Assembly: GCF_003056305.1 (NCBI RefSeq)
Contig: NZ_PYVX01000002.1
Span: 620,001-684,000 of the forward strand
Direction: 5' to 3'
Length of the DNA stretch: 64,000 bases
Origin: Halomonas denitrificans
Lineage (GTDB): Bacteria; Pseudomonadota; Gammaproteobacteria; Pseudomonadales; Halomonadaceae
Part shown: positions 27,768-36,342 of the stretch, piece by piece
Layout of the letters: the number at the start of each line of letters is the position of its first letter
Position numbering within the stretch: position 1 is the stretch's first letter
Made by a program: the position numbers and the translations under genes
The notes under the pieces: model-generated
Seen by the model: only the letters and a program-made list of their open reading frames with translations
The model's database searches: none
Told to the model about the DNA's origin: nothing

Positions 27768-27940
27768 ATGATGGCGGGGCGTGGTGAGCCGCCGGGGCCG
27801 AGCCGCTCCGGCGTTGCGATCATCACCTCCGCCATGGTCATGACGGGTGACATACCCCCCAGGCCAGTCCTCATGCTTACGACGCTTGTGCCGTCCTGTA
27901 AGAAAAAACTTCATGGGCTCCCATTGAGAGAGGTGCTTCG

Positions 27941-28900
27941 ATGAGAAGGAAACTGGTGGCGGTACACGAGCTGTACCCGCAGTTGCTCGACGAGCTATCG
28001 GCATCGTTCGATCTGACGCATTTTACCCGTCTCGCCAGCGATGCCGATCACCGGGCGTTTGAAGAGGCCATGTCCGAGGCCGAGGCATATGTCGGATCGA
28101 ACGTGGCATTCACGGAGGCGTTGTTGGACAAGACCCCCCACCTCAAGGTGGTGGCCAGCGTCTCGGTCGGCGTCGACGCCTACCCGGTCGAGTCCATGCG
28201 TGAGCGCGGTATCGTGCTGACCAACACGCCGGATGTGTTGACGGAATCCACGGCGGACACCGGTTTTCTGCTGCTGATGATGGCGGCGCGGCGGGCCGGT
28301 GAAATGCTGCGCATGGTGCGCAACCATGAGTGGAAGGCTTCCCTATCGCGCCGGCACTTCGGTCTCGATGTACACGGCAAGACGCTAGGGATCGTCGGGA
28401 TGGGGCGAATCGGCCAGGCGGTGGCCAAGCGTGGCCACGACGGCTTCGGCATGTCGGTCCGCTACTACAACCGTTCGGCCAAGCCGGAGGTCGAGTCCGC
28501 ACTCGATGCGCGTCGCGTCGATCTGGATGCCCTTTTCCGCGACTCGGACTTCATCTGCGTGACCATCCCGCTATCGGCGGAGACCGAGGGGCTGATCGGC
28601 CGTAACTGCTTTTCGCTGACCAAGCCGCATGCCGTTTTCGTCAACATCTCCCGCGGCAAGGTCGTGCGAGAGGATGAGCTCGTCGCCTGCCTGCAGGATG
28701 GAACCCTGCACTATGCCGGTCTGGACGTATTCGATCAGGAACCCCTGCCGGTAAATTCGCCGCTCTTGGCGCTGGATAACGCCGTATGCCTGCCGCACAT
28801 CGGCTCCTCGACGTTCCAGACACGCAACGCCATGTGCGACCTGGCGGTCGACAACGTCAAGCGGGTGCTGGACGGTGAGGAGCCTCTAACAGCTGTGTGA
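27941..28900 (+). CDS. D-2-hydroxyacid dehydrogenase (GhrB-like)
   Basis: The 319-residue protein has the two-domain D-isomer-specific 2-hydroxyacid dehydrogenase fold. The NAD(P) motif GIVGMGRIGQAVAKRG lies near residues 149-164. The catalytic residues are seen in VFVNISRGKVV (Arg), the E of GLDVFDQEPL, and the His of CLPHIGSST. It resembles glyoxylate/hydroxypyruvate and 2-ketogluconate reductases. It would reduce a 2-oxoacid formed from, or accompanying, aldarate breakdown; no step in the main route to 2-oxoglutarate needs it. The ATG at 27941 is preceded by GAGAGGTG. A terminator at 28929 separates it from kdgD. Confidence 0.87.
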   Translation: MRRKLVAVHELYPQLLDELSASFDLTHFTRLASDADHRAFEEAMSEAEAYVGSNVAFTEALLDKTPHLKVVASVSVGVDAYPVESMRERGIVLTNTPDVLTESTADTGFLLLMMAARRAGEMLRMVRNHEWKASLSRRHFGLDVHGKTLGIVGMGRIGQAVAKRGHDGFGMSVRYYNRSAKPEVESALDARRVDLDALFRDSDFICVTIPLSAETEGLIGRNCFSLTKPHAVFVNISRGKVVREDELVACLQDGTLHYAGLDVFDQEPLPVNSPLLALDNAVCLPHIGSSTFQTRNAMCDLAVDNVKRVLDGEEPLTAV

Positions 28901-28928
28901 CGCCGAGTGTGACTTAGGAAGAGGGGAG

Positions 28929-28961
28929 ACCGTGCAGGCTGAAGCGTCCAGCCTGCACGGT
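28929..28961 (+). terminator. Terminator after the hydroxyacid dehydrogenase gene
   Basis: ACCGTGCAGGCT (28929-28940) and AGCCTGCACGGT (28950-28961) form a perfect 12-bp stem with a nine-base loop, followed by a T-rich tail (TCGTTATTTGCTTTT). It makes the dehydrogenase gene its own transcription unit. Confidence 0.78.
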
Positions 28962-29047
28962 TCGTTATTTGCTTTTGGTTTATGTCCTCCTGGCCAAGGC
29001 GGCGCCTGGGGGGATCGCGGGCCGTGCCCTGGCTGGGCATGCCCCTG

Positions 29048-29059
29048 AGACCTTGGTCT
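29048..29059. promoter_or_regulatory. Palindrome AGACCTTGGTCT, upstream box 2
   Basis: A perfect 12-base palindrome 65 bases upstream (start to start) of operator 2 at 29113. It matches box 1 (AGACTTTAGTCT) at 10 of 12 bases and the two changes compensate each other so that symmetry is kept. Confidence 0.5.
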
Positions 29060-29112
29060 AACTTCGACTTTGGGCGTATTGCCAAGCCTCTTGGGGGCGT
29101 ATAGCTTTCCAC

Positions 29113-29129
29113 TTGTATGATGTATGACA
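29113..29129. promoter_or_regulatory. Operator site 2 of the aldarate island
   Basis: TTGTATGATGTATGAC, identical to site 1, lies 54 bases before the kdgD start codon. The extension ATGTATGACAT forms ATGT-N3-ACAT, a perfect dyad that includes the GT-N3-AC core of FadR-type operators. Confidence 0.65.
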
Positions 29130-29181
29130 TGAGGATGACGCCTTCCTCGTGTCACCTAGAGGCTGACAAGAGGACCATCAG

Positions 29182-30099
29182 GTGACCTTTACACGCGACG
29201 ATGTCAAGCAAGCGATCAGCGACGGGCTGCTCTCCTTCCCGATCACCGATTTCGACGCTCAGGGGCGTTTCGATGCCGAGAGCTACCGCCAGCGGTTGGA
29301 GTGGTTCATCAGCCACGAGATCTCGGCGGTGTTCGTCGCCGGTGGCACCGGTGAGTTCTTCAACCTGTCCCAGGAGGAGTTCCGCGAGATCGTGCGCCTG
29401 GCGGTGAAGGTTGTCGACGGCAAGTTGCCGGTGATCGCCAGCGCGGGACTGAGCGTGGCGACGGGCAGCGCCTTCGCGAGGATCGCCGAGGAGGAGGGCG
29501 CCGACGGCATCCTGCTGATGCCGCCTTACCTGACCGAGTGCCCCCAGGATGGCCTGGTGGAGTACGCGCGCCAGATCTGCGCCTCGACTTCAATCAGCGT
29601 GATCTACTACAACCGCGGTAACGGCATCATGCAGCCTGCTGCGGTGCAGCGCCTGGCCGATGCCTGCCCCAACCTGATTGGTCTCAAGGACGGCAAGGGC
29701 GATCTGCAGGCCTTGAACCGGATCATCAGGACGGTCGGCGATCGGCTGGCCTTCGTGGGGGGCGTACCCACCGCCGAGATCATGGCCGAGGCCTATCTCG
29801 CGATGGGAGTGAATACCTACTCCAGCGCCGTCTTCAACTTCGTGCCGGACATGGCGGTGACCTTCTACAAGGCCCTGCGGGCCGGCGATACCGACACCGT
29901 GCGCCGCATTACCCGCGAGTTCTTCCTGCCCTTCGTCGACCTGCGCGATCACAAGGCCGGCTATGCGGTCAGCCTGATCAAGGCCGGTGCCGAGATCATT
30001 GGGCGTCCCGCCGGCAGCGTGCGTGCGCCGCTCGAGATGCCCAGTGCTGAAGAGCGGGTTCGACTGGAAACCCTGGTCGAAACCGCCAAAGGCTTGTAA
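29182..30099 (+). CDS. kdgD: 5-dehydro-4-deoxyglucarate dehydratase
   Basis: This 305-residue member of the DapA/aldolase superfamily dehydrates and decarboxylates 5-keto-4-deoxy-D-glucarate to 2-oxoglutarate semialdehyde. The Schiff-base lysine is K169 in LIGLKDGKGD, the tyrosine appears in ISVIYYNRG, and VFVAGGTGEFFNLS corresponds to the GTTGE loop of the family. The full-length match to KdgD and the adjacent galactarate and glucarate dehydratases make the assignment firm. The start is GTG (29182) with an AGAGG-containing leader upstream. It opens the long transcription unit that includes the transporter and dehydratase genes. Confidence 0.93.
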   Translation: MTFTRDDVKQAISDGLLSFPITDFDAQGRFDAESYRQRLEWFISHEISAVFVAGGTGEFFNLSQEEFREIVRLAVKVVDGKLPVIASAGLSVATGSAFARIAEEEGADGILLMPPYLTECPQDGLVEYARQICASTSISVIYYNRGNGIMQPAAVQRLADACPNLIGLKDGKGDLQALNRIIRTVGDRLAFVGGVPTAEIMAEAYLAMGVNTYSSAVFNFVPDMAVTFYKALRAGDTDTVRRITREFFLPFVDLRDHKAGYAVSLIKAGAEIIGRPAGSVRAPLEMPSAEERVRLETLVETAKGL

Positions 30100-30146
30100 G
30101 CCTGACCATCACCCACTCTTAACAATGACAGCGAAGAGGTGAACCC

Positions 30147-31196
30147 ATGAGCATGCCCAACGTTCCCAAGACCCTTGGTGTCTCCGTCCTGATGGCCGGC
30201 ATGGCCTTCGGCAGCGCCGCCGTGATGGCTGCCGACGGTCCCCTGCGTGGCAATATCCGCGTGGTGATCGGCTCGACCTCCACTGGGGGTGACACCTACC
30301 AGAACTCCAGCATCGTCGTCGATGCCCTGTCCGAGAAGCTCGACCTCAACATGAAAGTGGATGCCGTGGGCGCCAGCTCGGCCTTCCGTTTCCTGGATCG
30401 GGATTCGCGTGGCAATACCCTGATGATCTTCCACGATCAGTCCTACCTCGGCTACCTGTACGGCGTTGAGGGATACGACAACATCTTCGAGAAATACACC
30501 ATCGGGCCGACCGTCGCCATCAATCCCGGCAACGCCTACCTGGTGCCCAAGGATTCGCCCTACGAGAACATGGAAGAGGTGATCGAGGCTGTGGGCAACG
30601 GCGAGGAAGTTCGCGTCGCCATCCAGCCGGGCGGCGTCTCCGAGATTGGCTTTAGTGCGCTGAAGAATGCCATCTCCATCGAGTACCCGGGCATGGAAGA
30701 CAATCTGGTGGCGGTCAATACCGGCTCCCAGGCGGACAAGAATCAGCAGCTCTTCGATGACCAGGCGGACCTGATCAATGGCACCGTTCAGGCCAATGAG
30801 CAGTATACCCGCCTGCCGGAAGACGATCAGAAAGCCATGCGCTTCGTGTGGCTGACCGCGCGTCAGAGCACCATCGAACAGGCCCCGGAAGAGGGGCTGG
30901 GACAGACTTCCCGCGAGCAGCTACTGCAGTATGTGGAGCCGAACGTGAGCGTCACCATGGGTGACGAGAACTTCACCTTCGATAAGGAGTTCTTCTTCCT
31001 CTACAACAAGGATATGGATCCGGCCATCGTGGAGCAGATCGACACGGCCTTGAGCGAGATCTATGCCGAGGGTGAGATCCAGGAGGTTCAGAAAAAATCC
31101 TTCTTCATCCCCAACTTCAAGCCCTCCGACGAAGCGGCTGAGTACCTGGAGAACAAGATGACCGTCTACAAGGAAATCATCGAGAATATCCAGTAA
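30147..31196 (+). CDS. Tripartite tricarboxylate-type transporter, substrate-binding protein
   Basis: The 349-residue periplasmic protein has a Sec signal peptide (cleavage near residue 28, AVMA-AD) and the TctC/Bug fold. The usual N-terminal P-G-G ligand loop is replaced by GSTSTGGDTYQN, and the sequence around FRFLDRDSRGNTLMIFHDQSYLGYL is diverged from typical Bug proteins. Assignment rests largely on the downstream tctB and tctA genes, plus GGVSEIGFSALKNA and the C-terminal helices. It probably binds an aldarate in the periplasm. A strong hairpin at 31205 may favour high levels of this gene product. Confidence 0.8.
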   Translation: MSMPNVPKTLGVSVLMAGMAFGSAAVMAADGPLRGNIRVVIGSTSTGGDTYQNSSIVVDALSEKLDLNMKVDAVGASSAFRFLDRDSRGNTLMIFHDQSYLGYLYGVEGYDNIFEKYTIGPTVAINPGNAYLVPKDSPYENMEEVIEAVGNGEEVRVAIQPGGVSEIGFSALKNAISIEYPGMEDNLVAVNTGSQADKNQQLFDDQADLINGTVQANEQYTRLPEDDQKAMRFVWLTARQSTIEQAPEEGLGQTSREQLLQYVEPNVSVTMGDENFTFDKEFFFLYNKDMDPAIVEQIDTALSEIYAEGEIQEVQKKSFFIPNFKPSDEAAEYLENKMTVYKEIIENIQ

Positions 31197-31204
31197 GCCA
31201 CGAG

Positions 31205-31228
31205 CGCCGGCGGGAATACCCGCCGGCG
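31205..31228 (+). other. Intercistronic hairpin after the binding-protein gene
   Basis: CGCCGGCGGG (31205-31214) and CCCGCCGGCG (31219-31228) form a perfect 10-bp stem with loop AATA and no T-tract. Such hairpins after a binding-protein gene often protect the upstream mRNA and lower expression of the membrane subunits, so partial termination or stabilisation is more likely than a full stop. Confidence 0.6.
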
Positions 31229-31298
31229 TTATCCGCCGTTGTTCAACTCCTATAACGTCGAAAGGCTCGCTTGAACGAAAGCCTTCATCGGAGCCGCT

Positions 31299-31742
31299 AT
31301 GGAATCAGGACTGACATCCCTGCTCAGTGTCTCGATCGATTTCGAGACTTCTCACTTGTTCTTTCCTCGTATTATTCATTGGTTGATGGGAGGGCTGTTC
31401 GCGCTAGTTCTGGCCCTCAATGTGGTGCCCTTTCTCGCCGCGGTCAGGCGAGGGGAGAGGACATTGCCGATCCTGGGCGAGTCCATGGACAAGTTTCGCT
31501 TCTTCGGAACCCTGGCGTTGATTGCCGCCTATTTCTACCTGATGGATGTGGTCGGCAATCTGTTTCCCTACACGGGCTACGGCTTTCTGTTTGTCTCGGT
31601 GGTCTTCGTTTTCCTGATGTCGCTGATGTACATGCATACCAGGACCAAGCGTAAGGTCGTCACCGCTGCCATCAATGCCATCGTGGCGCCGAGCCTGGCG
31701 TGGTTCATCCTCGCTAAGCTGTTTCAAATCACCCTGCCGTAG
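31299..31742 (+). CDS. Tripartite tricarboxylate-type transporter, small membrane subunit
   Basis: The 147-residue protein has four hydrophobic segments (about residues 26-48, 71-87, 92-110 and 125-145) and matches the TctB role by size and position between the binding protein and the 12-helix subunit. Conserved short motifs are few in this family, so context carries much of the assignment. It forms the membrane part of the uptake system with the next gene. The ATG at 31299 is taken. Confidence 0.78.
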   Translation: MESGLTSLLSVSIDFETSHLFFPRIIHWLMGGLFALVLALNVVPFLAAVRRGERTLPILGESMDKFRFFGTLALIAAYFYLMDVVGNLFPYTGYGFLFVSVVFVFLMSLMYMHTRTKRKVVTAAINAIVAPSLAWFILAKLFQITLP

Positions 31743-31756
31743 CGGAGTCGTTCCCG

Positions 31757-33265
31757 ATGCTGGATATGCTGTCGTTACTCGATATCACCTTCTTCCTGTT
31801 GGCGGCCCTTGGGGCCCTGGTCGGCATCATTTTCGGGGCCATCCCCGGGATGACCGCGACCATGGCAGTGGCCGTGTGTCTGCCGCTCACCTATGCCCTG
31901 GGGCTTCACCATGGTCTGGCGCTCCTGCTGGGGCTCTATGTGGGGGGAATCTCCGGTGGCATGGTACCGGCCGTTCTGCTCAACATCCCCGGCACCCCAT
32001 CCTCGATCACCACCACTTTCGACGGCTACCCCATGGCCCAGAGGGGGGAAGGGGAGCGCGCCTTGCGTGTCTGCGTGGTGGCTTCCGTGGTTGGTGGCCT
32101 GATCAGTGCCGCCGTGCTCTTCCTGTTCGCGCCACTGCTCGCAGAGTTCTCCATCAAGTTCTCCTATGTGGAAAAGTTCCTGATCATTCTGCTGGCACTG
32201 ACGGTCATTGCCTCCATGTCTCGCAACATGCTGGTAGGCATCTTCAGCGGCGTGCTGGGAATCTGGTTGAGTCTGATCGGTACCTACAGCATTTCCGACG
32301 GCGGCAACGGCAAGACACGACTGATGTTCGATTTCCTCGAGCCCTACCTGTTCGAGGGCTTTTCCCTGCTGCCGGTACTGATCGGCATCTTCGGCATCGC
32401 CACCATCCTGCTGGAGGCGGAGGCAGGCGTGAAAAGTGGCCTGTCCGACAAGGAGATCAAGATCGGCAAGGGCGGTGGCTTCTCCATGGGCCTCTTCAGG
32501 GGGCGTTTGACCAACCTGGTGCGTTCCTCCTTCATCGGCACCTTCGTGGGCATGCTGCCGGGTGTCGGCGGTAGCGCCGCCTCGGTGCTGGCCTACACCC
32601 AAGAGAAGAACCTGTCGCGGGATTCCAGCGAGATGGGCAAGGGCGCGCCCCAGGGGCTGATCGCCTCCGAGTCGGCCAACAATGCATTGACCGGCGGCGC
32701 GCTGATTCCCCTGCTGTCGCTCGGCATCCCGGGGGACTCCACCACGGCGGTATTGATTGGCGCCTTCACTCTTCAGGGCATCCAGGTCGGGCCGCTGTTC
32801 ATTCCGGAAAACCACGATACCTGGTACGTGATGATGACCGCCCTGGTGTTCGCCAATATCGTGATGTTCTTCCTGATGTTCTACGCCATCAAGCATATCG
32901 CCAAGGTGGTGCTGGTACCCAAGTATATCCTCTATCCCCTCATCGTGATGATGTGCGTGGTCGGGGCCTACGCCATCAACTACGGCATCATGTTCGACGT
33001 CTGGACCCTGCTGATCTTCGGCGTACTGGGCTATCTGATCCAGAAGGTCGGTCTCGAGGTGGCGCCCTTGATCATCGGCTTCATTCTCGGGGGGCAGGCG
33101 GAGATCTACTTCGTCAAGAGCCTGGAGTCCTTCGGCACCTTCTCGATCTTTTTCACCAAGAGCCCCATCGCCATGGTGCTCTGGGGCTTGATTGCCGCCT
33201 CGGTGGCCTTCTCGGTGGTGATGGGGCTGAAAAGCCGCGCTAAGCGTCGCCTGGAAGCGGCGTGA
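31757..33265 (+). CDS. Tripartite tricarboxylate-type transporter, large membrane subunit
   Basis: This 502-residue protein has about 12 membrane helices and the TctA signatures: GIIFGAIPGMTATMAVAVCLPLTY, GGISGGMVPAVLLNIPGTPSS near the N-terminus and the equivalent repeat FVGMLPGVGGSAASVLAY plus LLSLGIPGDSTTAVLIGAF in the second half. It is the ion-coupled permease of the three-component carboxylate uptake system, fed by the upstream binding protein. Placement between kdgD and garD indicates galactarate/glucarate as substrate. Confidence 0.92.
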   Translation: MLDMLSLLDITFFLLAALGALVGIIFGAIPGMTATMAVAVCLPLTYALGLHHGLALLLGLYVGGISGGMVPAVLLNIPGTPSSITTTFDGYPMAQRGEGERALRVCVVASVVGGLISAAVLFLFAPLLAEFSIKFSYVEKFLIILLALTVIASMSRNMLVGIFSGVLGIWLSLIGTYSISDGGNGKTRLMFDFLEPYLFEGFSLLPVLIGIFGIATILLEAEAGVKSGLSDKEIKIGKGGGFSMGLFRGRLTNLVRSSFIGTFVGMLPGVGGSAASVLAYTQEKNLSRDSSEMGKGAPQGLIASESANNALTGGALIPLLSLGIPGDSTTAVLIGAFTLQGIQVGPLFIPENHDTWYVMMTALVFANIVMFFLMFYAIKHIAKVVLVPKYILYPLIVMMCVVGAYAINYGIMFDVWTLLIFGVLGYLIQKVGLEVAPLIIGFILGGQAEIYFVKSLESFGTFSIFFTKSPIAMVLWGLIAASVAFSVVMGLKSRAKRRLEAA

Positions 33266-33302
33266 TGCTTGCTCATCTCTCTTTTGACCGCGAGGGCCGA
33301 AC

Positions 33303-34871
33303 ATGACGTACATACGCACCGCTCCCAGGGTGATTCGCACTCACCCGAAGGACAATGTCGCCGTGGTCGTCGAGCAGGGTGGCTTGTCCGCCGGTGAGTG
33401 GCTCGATGACATCATCGAACTCCAGGTGGCGGTTCCTCAGGGGCATAAGGTGGCGCTTGAGGCATTGTCAGAGGGCGACGAGGTGATCCGTTATGGCGAA
33501 GTGATCGGGATGGCCGCCACGGCCATTCCCCAGGGGGGGCATGTCAACGAGACCAACCTGCACATGCCCACGCCACCGCCCCTGGAGAATTTGGCGCTGG
33601 CCACGCGCCAGGCGCCGCATGTGGAGCCGCTGGAGGGCTACACCTTCGAGGGTTTCCGCAATGCCGACGGCAGCGTGGGCACCAAGAACGTGCTCGGCAT
33701 CACCACCAGCGTGCAGTGCGTGGCGGGCACCGTCGATCACGTGGTCCAGCGCATCAAGCGCGAGCTGCTGCCGCGCTTTCCCAATGTCGACGACGTGGTG
33801 GGGCTTAACCACAGCTATGGCTGCGGCGTGGCGATCAATGCGCCGGCCGCTGTGGTGCCGATCCGCACCCTCAAGCACCTGGCCCTGAACCCCAATTTCG
33901 GCAATGAGGTGATGGTCATCGGGCTCGGCTGCGAGAAGCTGCAGCCCTCGACCCTGGTCGAGGATCGACCGGTGAAGGTCTTTGAAAACACCGCGGCAGC
34001 CGATCCTGAGGCCAACGTACTGAGCCTGCAGGACGAGTCCTTCACCGGATTCGACGAGATAATCGCGGGCATCATGGCCATGGCCGAGCGCCATCTCGAG
34101 CGCCTCGAGCGGCGACGCCGCGAGACATGTCCGGTTTCCGATCTGGTGGTGGGCATGCAGTGCGGCGGTAGCGACGCCTTCTCCGGGCTGACCGCCAACC
34201 CGGCGGTGGGCTTCGCCACCGACCTGATCGTGCGCGCCGGGGGCAGCGTGATGTTCTCCGAGGTCACCGAGGTGCGCGATGCTATCCACCTGCTGACGCC
34301 GCGCGCGGTGGATCGCTCGGTCGGCCAGGCGCTGATCGACCAGATGGCCTGGTACGACGACTACCTCTCCCAGGGCCAGGCGGATCGCAGCGCCAACACC
34401 TCGCCGGGCAACAAGAAGGGCGGGCTCTCCAATATCGTCGAAAAGGCGCTGGGCTCGGTGATCAAGTCCGGCAACTCGCCGATCGTCGACGTCATCGGCC
34501 CGGGTGAGCGGCTGCGCGAGCGCGGCTTGACCTTCGCCGCCACCCCGGCCAGTGACTTTATCTGCGGCACCCTTCAGGCGGCCGCGGGCATGAATCTGCA
34601 GGTCTTCACCACCGGGCGTGGCACGCCCTACAACCTGCCGATGACCCCGGTCATCAAGGTTTCCAGCAATTCCGCCCTGGGGCGGCGCTGGCACGATCTG
34701 ATCGATCTCGATGCCGGGCGTATCGCCACCGGCGAGGCGAGTATCGAGGATGTCGGCTGGGAGCTGTTCCAGCTGATCATCGAGGTGGCCAGCGGCCGCC
34801 GCCAGGTCGCCGCTGATCGGCTTGGCCTCTACAACGATTTGGTGCTGTTCAACCCGGCGCCGGTGACCTGA
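33303..34871 (+). CDS. garD: Galactarate dehydratase
   Basis: The 522-residue protein has the UxaA-family layout: an N-terminal SAF-like domain ([15 protein letters not shown] start to about residue 90) and a large dehydratase domain starting [21 protein letters not shown], with [19 protein letters not shown] and [22 protein letters not shown]. This agrees in length with E. coli GarD (523). It removes water from galactarate to give 5-keto-4-deoxy-D-glucarate and needs Fe2+. Altronate dehydratase is the alternative, but kdgD and gudD next door favour galactarate. Confidence 0.9.
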   Translation: MTYIRTAPRVIRTHPKDNVAVVVEQGGLSAGEWLDDIIELQVAVPQGHKVALEALSEGDEVIRYGEVIGMAATAIPQGGHVNETNLHMPTPPPLENLALATRQAPHVEPLEGYTFEGFRNADGSVGTKNVLGITTSVQCVAGTVDHVVQRIKRELLPRFPNVDDVVGLNHSYGCGVAINAPAAVVPIRTLKHLALNPNFGNEVMVIGLGCEKLQPSTLVEDRPVKVFENTAAADPEANVLSLQDESFTGFDEIIAGIMAMAERHLERLERRRRETCPVSDLVVGMQCGGSDAFSGLTANPAVGFATDLIVRAGGSVMFSEVTEVRDAIHLLTPRAVDRSVGQALIDQMAWYDDYLSQGQADRSANTSPGNKKGGLSNIVEKALGSVIKSGNSPIVDVIGPGERLRERGLTFAATPASDFICGTLQAAAGMNLQVFTTGRGTPYNLPMTPVIKVSSNSALGRRWHDLIDLDAGRIATGEASIEDVGWELFQLIIEVASGRRQVAADRLGLYNDLVLFNPAPVT

Positions 34872-34906
34872 GTTCCTTAGCGATTTCGATAGGAGGCAAG
34901 AGCCCC

Positions 34907-36232
34907 ATGTTTCCCAAGATTACCAAGATGAACATCGTGCCGGTGGCCGGTGAAGATGGTTTCCTGCTCAACCTGAGCGGCGGCCACGCGCCCTGGTTCA
35001 TCCGCTGCGTGCTGGTGCTGGAAGACGAAGCCGGCAACCGCGGGGTCGGCGAGATTCCCTCCAGTGACGGCATCCTGAAGGGACTGGACAAGTGCCGCCC
35101 GCTGGTGGAAGGCGCTTACGTCAACGAGGTCAAGAAGGTATTGAGCCGGGCCCGTGATCTGCTGGCCCAGGGCGGGCCAGAGGAGCGTGGTCGCCAGACC
35201 TTCGATCTGCGAGTGGCCGTGCACGTGGTCACAGCCATCGAGTCGGCGCTGTTTGACCTGTTCGGCCAAACGCTGGGCATGCCGGTCGCCGACCTGCTTG
35301 GCCAGTACGGTCGTCAGCGAGACGAAGTCGAGGCGCTAGGCTATCTGTTCCTGCTCGGCGACCCGGACAAGACCGATCTTCCCTACCCGAAAGTCACCGA
35401 CCCCAAGGATGCATGGGACGAGGTGCGTTATCGCGAGGCCATGACCCCTGAGGCCGTCGCCAACCTGGCCAAGGCCGCCTACGAGCGCTATGGCTTCAAG
35501 GATTTCAAGCTCAAGGGCGGGGTGTTGCGCGGCGAGGAGGAAGCCGACTGTATCCGTGCGCTCCATGAGGCGTTCCCCGAGGCACGCCTGACCCTCGATC
35601 CCAATGGGGCCTGGAAGCTCGACGAGGCGGTGCGGGTGCTGGAGCCTATCAAGCACCTGCTGAGCTATGCCGAGGATCCCTGTGGCCAGGAGGGGGGCTT
35701 CTCCGGCCGTGAGACCATGGCCGAGTTCAAGAAGCGCACCGGCATGCCCACCGCCACCAACATGATCGCCACCGACTACAAGCAACTGCAGCTGGCGGTT
35801 CAGCTCAATGCCGTGGACATCCCGCTGGCCGACTGCCACTTCTGGACCATGCAGGGAGCCGTGGCCGTGGGGGAGCTGTGCAACGAGTGGGGAATGACCT
35901 GGGGCTCGCACAGCAATAACCACTTCGACATCTCGCTGGCGATGATGACCCACGTGGCCGCCGCCTGCCCGGGCGAGATCACCGCCATCGACACCCACTG
36001 GATCTGGCAGGACGGTCAGCGCATCACCAAGGCGCCGTTCCAGATTCGTGACGGCAAGCTCGCCGTGCCGACCACGCCGGGCCTCGGCATCGAGCTGGAT
36101 GACGACAAGCTCATGGAGGCGCACGAGAAGTACAAGCGCCTCGACGTGACCCAGCGCAACGACGCCATGGCGATGCAGTATCTGATCCAGGGCTGGGAGT
36201 TCGATCCCAAGCGGCCCGCCCTGGTCCGCTGA
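34907..36232 (+). CDS. gudD: Glucarate dehydratase
   Basis: The 441-residue enolase-superfamily enzyme converts D-glucarate (and L-idarate) to 5-keto-4-deoxy-D-glucarate. It shows the catalytic K-x-K in FKDFKLKGG (about residues 202-210), metal-ligand region LTLDPNGAW, a later E/D in YAEDP and the N/H pair in [10 protein letters not shown], as in GudD. Length is typical (445). AGGAGG lies upstream of its ATG. With galactarate dehydratase it feeds the same intermediate into KdgD. Confidence 0.93.
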   Translation: MFPKITKMNIVPVAGEDGFLLNLSGGHAPWFIRCVLVLEDEAGNRGVGEIPSSDGILKGLDKCRPLVEGAYVNEVKKVLSRARDLLAQGGPEERGRQTFDLRVAVHVVTAIESALFDLFGQTLGMPVADLLGQYGRQRDEVEALGYLFLLGDPDKTDLPYPKVTDPKDAWDEVRYREAMTPEAVANLAKAAYERYGFKDFKLKGGVLRGEEEADCIRALHEAFPEARLTLDPNGAWKLDEAVRVLEPIKHLLSYAEDPCGQEGGFSGRETMAEFKKRTGMPTATNMIATDYKQLQLAVQLNAVDIPLADCHFWTMQGAVAVGELCNEWGMTWGSHSNNHFDISLAMMTHVAAACPGEITAIDTHWIWQDGQRITKAPFQIRDGKLAVPTTPGLGIELDDDKLMEAHEKYKRLDVTQRNDAMAMQYLIQGWEFDPKRPALVR

Positions 36233-36342
36233 TGGTCGTGCGCTGATACCCCCTAGATCCCATTGCTCGGCGAGATGACTCGCGTCGCCTCGCCCGACCT
36301 GAACGGCGCCGTGCTCCGGCGTCCCATGACAGGAGAAGCTCC

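Larger units (their letters stand above)
27535..27940. promoter_or_regulatory. Regulatory gap between AEC gene and hydroxyacid dehydrogenase
   Basis: This 406-base stretch has no convincing gene. It carries three perfect inverted repeats with two-base centres: GGCCTG-AC-CAGGCC (27664-27677), AGACT-TT-AGTCT (27688-27699) and GTAGC-AG-GCTAC (27716-27727). They are followed by the shared operator TTGTATGATGTATGAC at 27751-27766. TTGCAG (27732-27737) and TATGAT (27755-27760) are 17 bases apart and could be a promoter overlapped by the operator. Confidence 0.55.

Noticed and set aside
27686..27874. A 62-codon minus-strand frame in the regulatory gap before the hydroxyacid dehydrogenase gene
   Set aside because: It overlaps the palindromes and operator, has no ribosome-binding site I can see, and its composition resembles non-coding DNA.
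29113..29129. TATGAT inside operator 2 as the -10 of the kdgD promoter
   Set aside because: At site 1 a -35-like TTGCAG lies 17 bases upstream, but at sites 2 and 3 I found no acceptable -35 at 16-18 bases, so I do not claim it as a general promoter element.
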